DNA of 64,000 nucleotides, from contig WTFX01000008.1 in NCBI GenBank assembly GCA_011523825.1, positions 1 through 64,000 on the forward strand. Reading direction: 5' to 3'. The notes beneath the pieces were generated by a model. That model had not been told where the DNA came from. It saw nothing but the letters and a program-made list of their open reading frames with translations, and did not search any database. The stretch is from Microthrixaceae bacterium. Lineage in GTDB: Bacteria; Actinomycetota; Acidimicrobiia; Acidimicrobiales; Poriferisodalaceae. The position numbers and the translations under genes are program-made. Shown here piece after piece: positions 30,593-40,553 of this stretch; position 1 is the stretch's first letter; the number at the start of each line of letters is the position of its first letter.

Positions 30593-31325
30593 CTTGGCCC
30601 CTGATCCAGGCGCCGCTGTCTCTGACCAAGAATTCGACGAGATTGGCAATGTCGTCTGGAGTGCCCCACCTCTGATCGGGAAATCGCTGACGCACGTCGT
30701 GATCCATGCCAGTCGTGGCGTAGCCGGTGTCTACGGGTCCTGGATTGATGCAGTTAGCCACGATCCGTGAAGCTGCGAGTGCGCGGTTGATCGAGGCGGT
30801 CATCTGGTGCAGAGCTCCCTTGGATACGGCGTAGGCGATCTCGCCGTCCATCGGCGCGAGGAGCTGGCCGCTCGTGAACCAGAGCATTCGTCCGGTTGGC
30901 GGTGATGCTGTCGGGGCTGGCTGATGGACCTGAGCAAATTGCTGGGCGAGCAGGACGATGCTGCGCACGTTGACGGCCCAGCAGCGGTCCAGCTCCGCCG
31001 CGTCGACCTCCGAGAGTGATTGCAACGAGCTGCGCGCATGGGCAGCGATGACGATGTCCAACTGTCCCTGCCGGTCGATGACTTCATCGACCAAGGAACT
31101 GACGGTCTCGGCTTGTTCCAGATCGTGGCGACCGACAGAAAACGGCATCGGAGACAGGGTCTGCCGACCCCAGGGCATCTCAGCGTCGTGCGCCGGCCAC
31201 CCGGTCGCGTCCACGATGGCGCCGAGGTCGTGCAGCCTTTGTGCGAGGGCGGCCGCGATGCCTGCGTCGCGGGACACGCCCGTGACCAATGCGACGCGGC
31301 CTGAGAGTGGTCCGGCTGTGCTCAT
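30549..31325 (-). CDS. Short-chain dehydrogenase
   Basis: This 258-aa SDR has the nucleotide-binding VALVTGVSRDAGIAAALAQR, active-site YAVSK with upstream Ser in WFTSGQ, and the C-terminal IRGQVIDAEGGFD typical of FabG-like reductases. The usual NNAG element is replaced by IAAHAR. GAGAGGA precedes the ATG. Its 3' end overlaps the mazF remnant. Substrate not evident. Confidence 0.87.
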   Translation of the reverse strand: MSTAGPLSGRVALVTGVSRDAGIAAALAQRLHDLGAIVDATGWPAHDAEMPWGRQTLSPMPFSVGRHDLEQAETVSSLVDEVIDRQGQLDIVIAAHARSSLQSLSEVDAAELDRCWAVNVRSIVLLAQQFAQVHQPAPTASPPTGRMLWFTSGQLLAPMDGEIAYAVSKGALHQMTASINRALAASRIVANCINPGPVDTGYATTGMDHDVRQRFPDQRWGTPDDIANLVEFLVRDSGAWIRGQVIDAEGGFDRIRRL

Positions 31326-31507
31326 GGCGGGAAATCCTCTCGATGCTCTCAGGTTGAGATTGCGCGCCCGTGGAGGCGGGTCGTCGTTGACCTTTGTCGA
31401 TTGGGCTTGAAATGGTGCCAGTCGGCCTCGACGGAAGTCGAATGAAATTCCTTGGGTTGGATGTCGTTACCATCACCCCGGCCTGAAGCCCACACCGAGG
31501 AGCACCC

Positions 31508-31951
31508 ATGGTTGAGACGACTGCCAGCACCAGCATCGACATTGCGGCCAGTGCAGAGACCGTGTACGGGATCCTGACGGATCTGTCTCGTGTCAGCGAG
31601 TTCAGCCCCGAGTGCTACAAGTCCGAGTGGGAGGACGGCTCGACCGGTCCCGAGGTCGGAGCGAAGTTTCGGGGCTACAACCAAGCTGGCGACATGAAGT
31701 GGGATGCCGGCTGTGTCGTCGTGGCCGCCGAACCCGGTCGGGAATGGGCCTTTGAGGTGCCTGCCCAGGACGGTCGCCGCACCCTGTGGCGCTACGAGAT
31801 CGAGGCGACTGAGGGGGGTTGCCGGGTCACCGAGAGCTTCGACTCGCCGATCCTCGACCAGGAGTTCTTCCAGAAGATGAACCGCCACAGCCTCCTCGTG
31901 CAGAACATCGCCCAGTCGCTGGAGAACCTCAAGGCCGTCGCTGAGGCCTGA
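31508..31951 (+). CDS. SRPBCC-family (START-like) protein
   Basis: The 147-aa protein fits the polyketide cyclase/dehydrase-type SRPBCC fold: TSIDIAASAETVYGILTDLS at the N-terminus, the central FRGYNQAGDMKW strand region and a long C-terminal helix (LLVQNIAQSLENLKAV). Members bind hydrophobic ligands; catalytic roles vary. GAGGAG lies ahead of the ATG. It converges with the DMSP-lyase-like gene. Confidence 0.82.
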   Translation: MVETTASTSIDIAASAETVYGILTDLSRVSEFSPECYKSEWEDGSTGPEVGAKFRGYNQAGDMKWDAGCVVVAAEPGREWAFEVPAQDGRRTLWRYEIEATEGGCRVTESFDSPILDQEFFQKMNRHSLLVQNIAQSLENLKAVAEA

Positions 31952-31964
31952 GGCCGACCCGGCC

Positions 31965-32564
31965 TCAGGTCAGCGTGGCGTCGGCCACCACGGCGCCCGC
32001 CCAGCAGTAGAGCAGCACCGTCGGGGTCGCGCCGAAATCCTGCTGGTGCGGCTGCCAGGGCTCGTGATGTACGGCATCGCCGGGCTTGGTGATGCGACAC
32101 ACACCTTCGCTGCTGAACGACGGCTGGCCTGCCAGCACGTGGTACAGCTCTTCAGCTTCGTGGTGATGGCTGGGGTAGTGCAGGTTCGGGCCCCACACGG
32201 CGATGCCGACTCGCACGGAACGATGCTCGACGATCGACTTCGGCCCGATCAGCTGGACGTAGCCGTAGTTGTCGTGGAATTCTTGGCTCAGCACACCGCG
32301 GTAGCCGGCCGTCTGGATCCACGGCAGCGCTGGGGCGAGCGAGAGAAACTCCTCGAGCACGGCGTCGACGGCTTCGTCGCCGCTGAGCCTCACAGCGTCG
32401 AGATGCCGTAGCACCGGCAAATGTCGAGCCTCGACCAGAGCCGGGCTGCGGGCCTCGTCGAGCGCTTCGAGCACCGGGGCAACCATCGGATACTCGGGGA
32501 CGACTGGGCGGCTGCGATGGAAGTCGGCAATCCGCTGCAGCAGTTCATCGATGATGCCGGACAC
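31965..32564 (-). CDS. Cupin of the dimethylsulfoniopropionate lyase family
   Basis: The 199-aa cupin contains NLHYPSHHHEAEELYHVLAG, the HxH...E(x)Y signature of DddL/DddQ-type DMSP lyases, and the second motif PGDAVHHEPWQPHQ. These enzymes split DMSP into dimethyl sulfide and acrylate using a metal held by the His/Glu/Tyr set. The N-terminal part is helical, as in the family. GTG 32564 is the likely start (VSGIIDELLQR); the longer frame has no good start. GACAAT at -12 to -7 would allow a leaderless transcript. Family placement rests on motif resemblance; another substrate is possible. Confidence 0.7.
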   Translation of the reverse strand: MSGIIDELLQRIADFHRSRPVVPEYPMVAPVLEALDEARSPALVEARHLPVLRHLDAVRLSGDEAVDAVLEEFLSLAPALPWIQTAGYRGVLSQEFHDNYGYVQLIGPKSIVEHRSVRVGIAVWGPNLHYPSHHHEAEELYHVLAGQPSFSSEGVCRITKPGDAVHHEPWQPHQQDFGATPTVLLYCWAGAVVADATLT

Positions 32565-32697
32565 CTGTGCATTGTCCCAGCCGCAGCCAGTTAGCAGAGC
32601 GCATTCCGCTGAGGCAGATCCACGCTTCGTCGAGCCGGCAGCGCGGCGAGTTTGCCGCGGACGCGCTCGCTGGCCCCCGCGCAAGTTTCAATCCTTG

Positions 32698-32731
32698 TTG
32701 ATTTTGGATTAGATCTAAAATCAGATATAGT
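32698..32731 (+). promoter_or_regulatory. furA-katG promoter with palindromic operator
   Basis: TATAGT (32726-32731) sits at -12 to -7 of the ATG at 32738, indicating a leaderless transcript; TTGGAT at 32704-32709 is a likely -35. Overlapping it is an AT-rich imperfect palindrome at 32700-32722 with GATTTT/AAAATC arms. Mycobacterial furA-katG is known to be autoregulated by FurA binding an AT-rich site near the -35, and this looks like the equivalent. Confidence 0.7.
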
Positions 32732-32737
32732 GCAGAC

Positions 32738-35400
<2,663 letters not shown>

Positions 35401-35447
35401 GTGGCGCCGCCGAGCGCGGCACTACGTTGGTCAAGGGGGATGATCCC

Positions 35448-36281
35448 ATGACCCAACGCTCGCGACCGCTCATGATCGGTGCCACAGCGGCCGATCCGAA
35501 GCGTGCCGTCTTCATCTGGAACGCCATCCGCAAGTACTTCAACGGGGCTGGCCTCGAAACGGAGTACGCGCTGTACTCCACCTATGACGCGCTGTGCGCA
35601 GCTGTGCTGGACGGTCACGTGGACATTGCGTGGAATGCCCCGATGGCTCATGCCCAGTTGCTGCTGCGGTCGCCGGATGCCTGCCGGACTCTCGCGATGC
35701 GCGACACCGACGAGGACGTCCACTCGCTGATCGTCGCCCGAGCCGACGCTGCCATCGCCGATCTGGACGACCTGCGTGGGCGGCGCCTCGCCCTGGGCGT
35801 GGACATCTCCAGCGAGCTCTACCTGCTGCCGGCTTCGCAGCTCGCCGAAGCCGGCTTGGACATCACGTCAGACTGCGAACTCGTCGAGCTTGAGGCCACC
35901 GAGTACTCCAATCTGCAGATGTGGGTGGACGACCGGACGATCTTCGGGGCCGTCATGGACGGCCGGGCCGACGCAGGCGTGATCTTCGAGCCGTGGCTCG
36001 GCTACTTGCTGCGCCGCCACGAGTTGGCTCCCGACGACATCGTCGAAGTGTGGCGCACTCGGCCCTACTGCCACTGTGCCTACACGTCGGGCCCGAGCCT
36101 GAGCGACACTGACAGCGAACGGTTTGTCGAACTGCTGGTGGCCATGGATTCCGAAGATCCCGACATTGCCGAGATGATGCGCATGGAGCATCTCACCAAG
36201 TGGGTGCGAGCCACCGATGACGGCTGGAACGACCTGATGGGCGCCGTCCGCAACGCCGACCTCGTCGGCAAGATCTTTTGA
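35448..36281 (+). CDS. PhnD-like substrate-binding-fold protein without signal peptide
   Basis: The 277-aa protein has the periplasmic-binding type II fold of PhnD/SsuA-like proteins: an N-terminal strand (PLMIGATAAD), VDIAWNAPMAHAQLLL, DLDDLRGRRLALGVDISSE and the later GRADAGVIFEPWL. There is no signal peptide or lipobox, and no ABC permease or ATPase gene nearby, so it may act in the cytoplasm. AAGGGGGA seven bases before ATG 35448 decides the start. It overlaps or directly abuts the luciferase-like gene that follows. Confidence 0.75.
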   Translation: MTQRSRPLMIGATAADPKRAVFIWNAIRKYFNGAGLETEYALYSTYDALCAAVLDGHVDIAWNAPMAHAQLLLRSPDACRTLAMRDTDEDVHSLIVARADAAIADLDDLRGRRLALGVDISSELYLLPASQLAEAGLDITSDCELVELEATEYSNLQMWVDDRTIFGAVMDGRADAGVIFEPWLGYLLRRHELAPDDIVEVWRTRPYCHCAYTSGPSLSDTDSERFVELLVAMDSEDPDIAEMMRMEHLTKWVRATDDGWNDLMGAVRNADLVGKIF

Positions 36282-36304
36282 AGCCGTCCAGAGAGGGACC
36301 GGAC

Positions 36305-37330
36305 ATGTCGAAACCTGGGTTGGGCCTGCTGCTGGGCTTCGAGGACTCGATGGCGGACTTCGTGGAGCTGGCCCGCGAGGGTGAGGCCGCCGGGATGGAC
36401 TCGATGTATACCGTGGAGGCGGGTCGCAGCGCCTTCGTTTCGGCGGCCGCCGTGATCGCTGCCACCGAGCGGGTCACCGTCGGCACGTATATCGCCAATG
36501 CGTATGCCCGCGAACCGTGGCTGACGGCCATCGCCGCCCGGGATCTCGACGAGATGAGCGGCGGACGGTTCACGCTCGGCCTCGGCACCGGCAACCGTCA
36601 CTTCAACGAGTGGTACATGGGCGTCGACGACTTCCGGCCGCTCGGCAAGCTGCGCGACTACCTCGAGATCGTGCGCAGCGCCGTGGCGGGTCGCGCGGGG
36701 GAGCCGGTGCGCTACGAGGGCGACCACCACCGCATTCGCTGGCGGGCCTCCTGGGAGCCCACGCGGCCGTCGATTCCCGTGTACCTGTCGGCCTCGGGAC
36801 CCAAGATGGTGCGGCTGGCGGGCGAGGTGGCCGACGGCGTCGGTGTCGGCGTGATGGCGTCAGCCGGATTCATGCGTGACATCGTTCGGCCGGCTGCACA
36901 GGAGGCGGCGAGCGAGGCCGGCCGCGACCCCGACAGCGTCAGCTTCCTGATGGGTTCGTTCCTCAGCGTCAACGAGGACGAGGAGTTGGCTCGCAACGCC
37001 GCCAAGGCCACGATCTGCGGACTGTTCCACCCCGTGCCGCACCCGTACTACGACTCGCAGCTCCGCCAGCTCGGTTTCGACGAGTTCGCGGACGCTGCTT
37101 CGCGGCTCATGCCGCAGGGTCAGATTCGCGACGCCATCGACTTGGTGCCTGACGAAGTGGTGGACACCATGACCATCACCGGCACGCCAGCCCAGTGCGC
37201 CGACCGCATCGCCGACTACGGCGGTCTGACGTCGGAGATCATCCTGTTCCGGGTGCCCCAGCGCACCGATTCACCCGGATTGGCGGGCTACGAGTCGATG
37301 TTCGAAGTGGTCTCGCTCGCCAGCAGCTGA
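36305..37330 (+). CDS. Luciferase-like (LLM) F420/FMN-dependent oxidoreductase
   Basis: The 341-aa TIM-barrel protein has the family features FVELAREGEAAGMDSMYTVE, VGTYIANAYAREPWLTA, LDEMSGGRFTLGLGTGN and IPVYLSASGPKMVRLAGE. These enzymes use reduced F420 or FMN. AGAGGGACCGG precedes ATG 36305. It probably forms an operon with the PhnD-like gene 23 bp upstream. Substrate unknown. Confidence 0.87.
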   Translation: MSKPGLGLLLGFEDSMADFVELAREGEAAGMDSMYTVEAGRSAFVSAAAVIAATERVTVGTYIANAYAREPWLTAIAARDLDEMSGGRFTLGLGTGNRHFNEWYMGVDDFRPLGKLRDYLEIVRSAVAGRAGEPVRYEGDHHRIRWRASWEPTRPSIPVYLSASGPKMVRLAGEVADGVGVGVMASAGFMRDIVRPAAQEAASEAGRDPDSVSFLMGSFLSVNEDEELARNAAKATICGLFHPVPHPYYDSQLRQLGFDEFADAASRLMPQGQIRDAIDLVPDEVVDTMTITGTPAQCADRIADYGGLTSEIILFRVPQRTDSPGLAGYESMFEVVSLASS

Positions 37331-37396
37331 GATCGCAGCTGCGCAATCGCGTCGATCACGCCAGGGCTAGCGTCGGAGACTCAGCAGGGGGTTGAC

Positions 37397-38272
37397 ATGG
37401 CAGAACGCATGGTCAGGGCCAACGGAATCGATATCTGCACCGAGGACTTCGGCGACCCTGGAGACATTCCCATCTTGCTGGTCATGGGAGCGAGCGCCCA
37501 GATGATCCTGTGGGAGGAAGGGTTCATCGCCGGGCTCGTCGACGGCGGGCGCCACGTGATCCGGTTCGACAACCGGGACACGGGCCAGACCACCAGCTTC
37601 GATCTCGAGCAGGAGTCGTACGGACTCGCTGACATGGCGAGCGACGCCGTGGGGGTGCTCGACGCCTATGACCTCGCCAGCGCCCACCTCGTGGGGGCAT
37701 CGATGGGCGGGATGATTAGCCAGCAGGTTGCCATCGATTATCCCGGACGCATCCGGACGATGACGTCGATCATGTCGACGCCTGCAGGCGGGGAGATCGC
37801 GCGGGCGATCTTCATGGGCGAGACGCCCGACTTACCGCCGCCGGACCAGAAGGTCATCGACGTCAACATGAGGTACACGCTCGAGCCACCTCTCTCGCGC
37901 GGCGACAGGGTGCGATCGCGGATTGAGATGTTCGAAGCGCTGGCCGGCAGCCGTGTTCCTTTTGACGTCGGGCGATTCACGGCGATCTTCGAGCGCGAGT
38001 ACGACCGAGCCGCGAATTGGCCGGCGATGAACAATCACGGCCTCGCACTCATGGACGAGGAGAACCGGTCCACGAAACTGCGGAATATCTCCACGCCCAC
38101 CATCGTCATCCACGGCACGGAGGACCCGATCCTGCCCTATCCCCACGGCGAGGCCACGGTCGAAGCGATCGAGGGAGCCCGCATGGTGACGCTCGACCGA
38201 GTCGGTCACGAGCTGCCTGAGGCAATCTGGCCTCAGGTGTGGGAAGCGATCCTCGCCCACACCGCCGAATAG
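37397..38272 (+). CDS. Alpha/beta hydrolase
   Basis: The 291-aa hydrolase has the oxyanion loop region LLVMGASAQM, the nucleophile elbow GASMGGM (Ser), a cap domain, the acid in HGTEDPILPYPHGEA and the catalytic His in GHELPE. Many relatives are esterases or C-C bond hydrolases. GGGGG precedes the ATG. It converges with the aminotransferase gene. Confidence 0.9.
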   Translation: MAERMVRANGIDICTEDFGDPGDIPILLVMGASAQMILWEEGFIAGLVDGGRHVIRFDNRDTGQTTSFDLEQESYGLADMASDAVGVLDAYDLASAHLVGASMGGMISQQVAIDYPGRIRTMTSIMSTPAGGEIARAIFMGETPDLPPPDQKVIDVNMRYTLEPPLSRGDRVRSRIEMFEALAGSRVPFDVGRFTAIFEREYDRAANWPAMNNHGLALMDEENRSTKLRNISTPTIVIHGTEDPILPYPHGEATVEAIEGARMVTLDRVGHELPEAIWPQVWEAILAHTAE

Positions 38273-38308
38273 CTCAGCGAGGGGAAACCGCTGCGGCGGC
38301 CAGAGGTT

Positions 38309-39229
38309 TCAGTAGTCGATCGGCGTGGTCCAGCGGGGGTCGTCGTGGGCGTCCCAGTAGGCCTGACGGAGCAGCATCGTGATCGGACCGGGCGTGCCGT
38401 CGCCGAGCGGCTGACCGTCGATCATCGTGACCGGCATGACGCCGCCGGCCGTGCTGGTCATGAACGCCTCGTCCGCTTGGCTGGCATCGGCGGCCGGGAC
38501 GGGGGCCACGTGGGTGGTCAGTCCTTGCTCTGCGGCTATGTCGAGGACCGTCCGGCGAGTGATGCCCTCCAGCACCCCGGCGTCGGGCGTGTACAGCTGG
38601 CCATCGGCAACGAGGAAGATGTTGAAGCCGGGACCCTCGGTGAGGTTGCCGTCGAGGTCGGGCAGCACCACCACGCTGCCGCCACGCTCACGGGCTTCGA
38701 AGGCGCCACGTGTCAGGTCGCCCCAGTGGAAGTTCTTGACCGTCGGGTCGACTGAAGCCTCGGGAATGCGCACGGTGTCCTGGGCGACGATCAGGTGCGA
38801 ACCCGCCTCTTGCTTGTCGGGCTCGACGATCCAGATGTACGGGATGGCATAGGCGTAGAACTGGTTCCGGAACGTCCAAGGGTCGCGGGCACCCCGGCCC
38901 GGTCGGCCCCTCGTTGCGATCATGTCGACGTACGACTCGCGCAACCCCGACCGTCGGACGCATTCGTGAAGGATCTCCGAGATCTCGGTGCGGTCGAGGT
39001 CCAGGTTCATGTGGAGGTGCTTCATGCTCCGCTCGAACCGGTCGAGGTGCGCATCGAGGCGGAAGAACTTCCCGTCCCACACGGCAACCACGTCGTAAGT
39101 GACGTCCGATCGGCTGAAGCCAGCGTCGAGCAGCGAGATCTTGGCTTCGCCTACCGGCACGTACTCACCATCGACCCAGGCGCAGCCCCGGCTGTAGGGA
39201 TTGTTGTCGGCGGCGGTGGGTTCGGTCAC
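38309..39229 (-). CDS. Class IV PLP-dependent aminotransferase
   Basis: The 306-aa fold-type IV enzyme has the opening SLLDAGFSRSDVTYDV, the PLP-binding Lys165 in DPTVKNFHWGDL, and TSTAGGVMPVTMIDG near the C-terminus. The family includes branched-chain and D-amino acid aminotransferases and (R)-amine transaminases; the exact activity is not clear. The GTG start overlaps the TGA of the upstream redoxin gene (GTGA), so the two are co-translated. Confidence 0.9.
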   Translation of the reverse strand: MTEPTAADNNPYSRGCAWVDGEYVPVGEAKISLLDAGFSRSDVTYDVVAVWDGKFFRLDAHLDRFERSMKHLHMNLDLDRTEISEILHECVRRSGLRESYVDMIATRGRPGRGARDPWTFRNQFYAYAIPYIWIVEPDKQEAGSHLIVAQDTVRIPEASVDPTVKNFHWGDLTRGAFEARERGGSVVVLPDLDGNLTEGPGFNIFLVADGQLYTPDAGVLEGITRRTVLDIAAEQGLTTHVAPVPAADASQADEAFMTSTAGGVMPVTMIDGQPLGDGTPGPITMLLRQAYWDAHDDPRWTTPIDY

Positions 39230-40401
39230 TGGTCTTCGGCGCTGGGCTCGGTTCCGGCACGGCGATCAATCAGACGTTGGAAGTGCCGAGCGCCGTTCAT
39301 TGCCGGCACGCGTCCCACGCCGGGACCCATGTCTCCGAGCACTGGGAAGCCGGCCTCCACGCGGAAGCTGAACGGCATGGACTGGGGAAGGAAGCACTCC
39401 GCATCGTCGCAGGCCTGCCAGCGAACCCGGCCGCTGATGGTGACGAAGCGTCCGTTGTCGTCCTTCTGCATGTTCCGTGCGTTCTGTGCGACTGGCAACC
39501 GCAGCACCACATCGCCCTCGTACACGGCGAGCGTGTCGCCCGAACCCGACAGCGTGAGCGGCGAGGTAGTCGGCACTACCGGTTCGTAGGACAGGATCCC
39601 CGCGTTGCCATCGAGCTCGATTGCCGCCGCCACCAATCCTTCGGGCACCGGCTCGCTGTACACATGCTGACCCTCGGGAACCCGGAACGTGGCGACGATA
39701 TGTCGCGTGACGCCCATCGGCAGGCTGTCGCCTTCGATGGTCACCTCCACTGACACTCTCTCGGGCGGCTGCTCGAGCTCCGGAACATCGAATTCGGTGC
39801 CGAGTGCTGCAGCAAGCAGCTGCTCGGGGCCTGGCCGAATCGCGAAATTGTGCTCGAAGAACTTCGCCACGATGATCCCGTCTGCGTTGATGACGTACGA
39901 CCCGGGGAATGGAAGGCCGTACCACGGGTGGTCGTCAGGCGGGATCAGCGTGTTGAGGATTCCGAACGAACCGATCACCTCGCTGTCGGGGTCCGACAGC
40001 ATCGTGAACGTGGTGTCGTGTGCCTCGGCATAGTCAGCCAGCGCGTCCGGTTCGTCGTAGCTCAGCGCATAGAGCCGGACGCCCGCCGTCCGGTAGGCAT
40101 CCATGCCTCGTTCCAACTCGACCAGCTGGGTGCGGCACGGCGGTCACCACACCGCCGAGCGATAGAACACCACCACGGCAGGCTGCCCTGCCCGGTCGGC
40201 GTGCACATCGACCAGACGGCCGGTTTGGTCGGTCGCCACGATGTCCGGCAGGCGGGACCCCACCTCGGGGCCCGTCGGGAAATCGCCCAGCGGGATCCGC
40301 CGACTCCCGTTGCCAGGCGGCTCCGGCATGTTGAATCCCTCGGCGTCCTCGAAGTACGGACCATTCGAGGGGCCGCCCCTGGTGTCGAGTTCGATCTCCA
40401 T
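39226..40401 (-). CDS. Selenocysteine-containing redoxin (UxxC) fused to a DsbD-alpha-like domain
   Basis: The frame from ATG 40401 (CGGAG upstream) is interrupted by one TGA (40144-40146) exactly where the redox motif is expected: VVVFYRSAVW-TGA-PPCRTQL. Read as selenocysteine 86 this gives U86-P-P-C89, with thioredoxin/AhpC-like sequence on both sides, and a 391-aa protein. A hairpin resembling a bacterial SECIS follows (40113-40129). Residues about 35-210 are the redoxin domain; the rest (about 220-370) is beta-rich and has VRWQACDDAECFLPQ (Cys331, Cys336), as in DsbD N-terminal domains. There is no evident signal peptide. It likely reduces peroxides or disulfides. A premature stop or a sequencing error is the alternative, but both halves are well kept. 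Confidence 0.82.
40113..40129 (-). promoter_or_regulatory. SECIS-like hairpin after the in-frame UGA
   Basis: In the mRNA, CCAGCU pairs with AGUUGG around the loop GGUCG (one G-U pair). The loop starts 21 nt after the UGA and opens with two G residues. Bacterial SECIS elements are expected to have a small apical loop 16-37 nt downstream of UGA with a G in its first two positions, so the hairpin meets the rules. Confidence 0.7.
40144..40146 (-). other. In-frame UGA, predicted selenocysteine codon
   Basis: The TGA replaces the first Cys codon of a CxxC redox motif (TGG TGA CCG CCG TGC). Both sides of the stop are in one frame and belong to the same domain. Confidence 0.8.
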
Positions 40402-40541
40402 ATGCTGCTCCGATCGCCTGGCGTGCGTGCTGATCAGCGGGGTCGATCATTGCACGCTGGCCTTGGCCGTTCCCGGTACTGATGACACGAGGCCGCGGCC
40501 CGCCCGATTGGGGACACGCTCTCGCTGAATGTTCCGGGAGC

Positions 40542-40547
40542 TACGTT
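40542..40547 (+). promoter_or_regulatory. -10 hexamer for a leaderless GTG start
   Basis: TACGTT (TANNNT) lies at -12 to -7 of the GTG at 40554. No Shine-Dalgarno is present. Confidence 0.5.
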
Positions 40548-40553
40548 GCATCC

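Noticed and set aside
40144..40401. Separate 85-aa protein ending at the TGA
   Set aside because: It would be a redoxin domain cut at its active site. The continuous frame across the TGA explains the sequence better as a selenoprotein.
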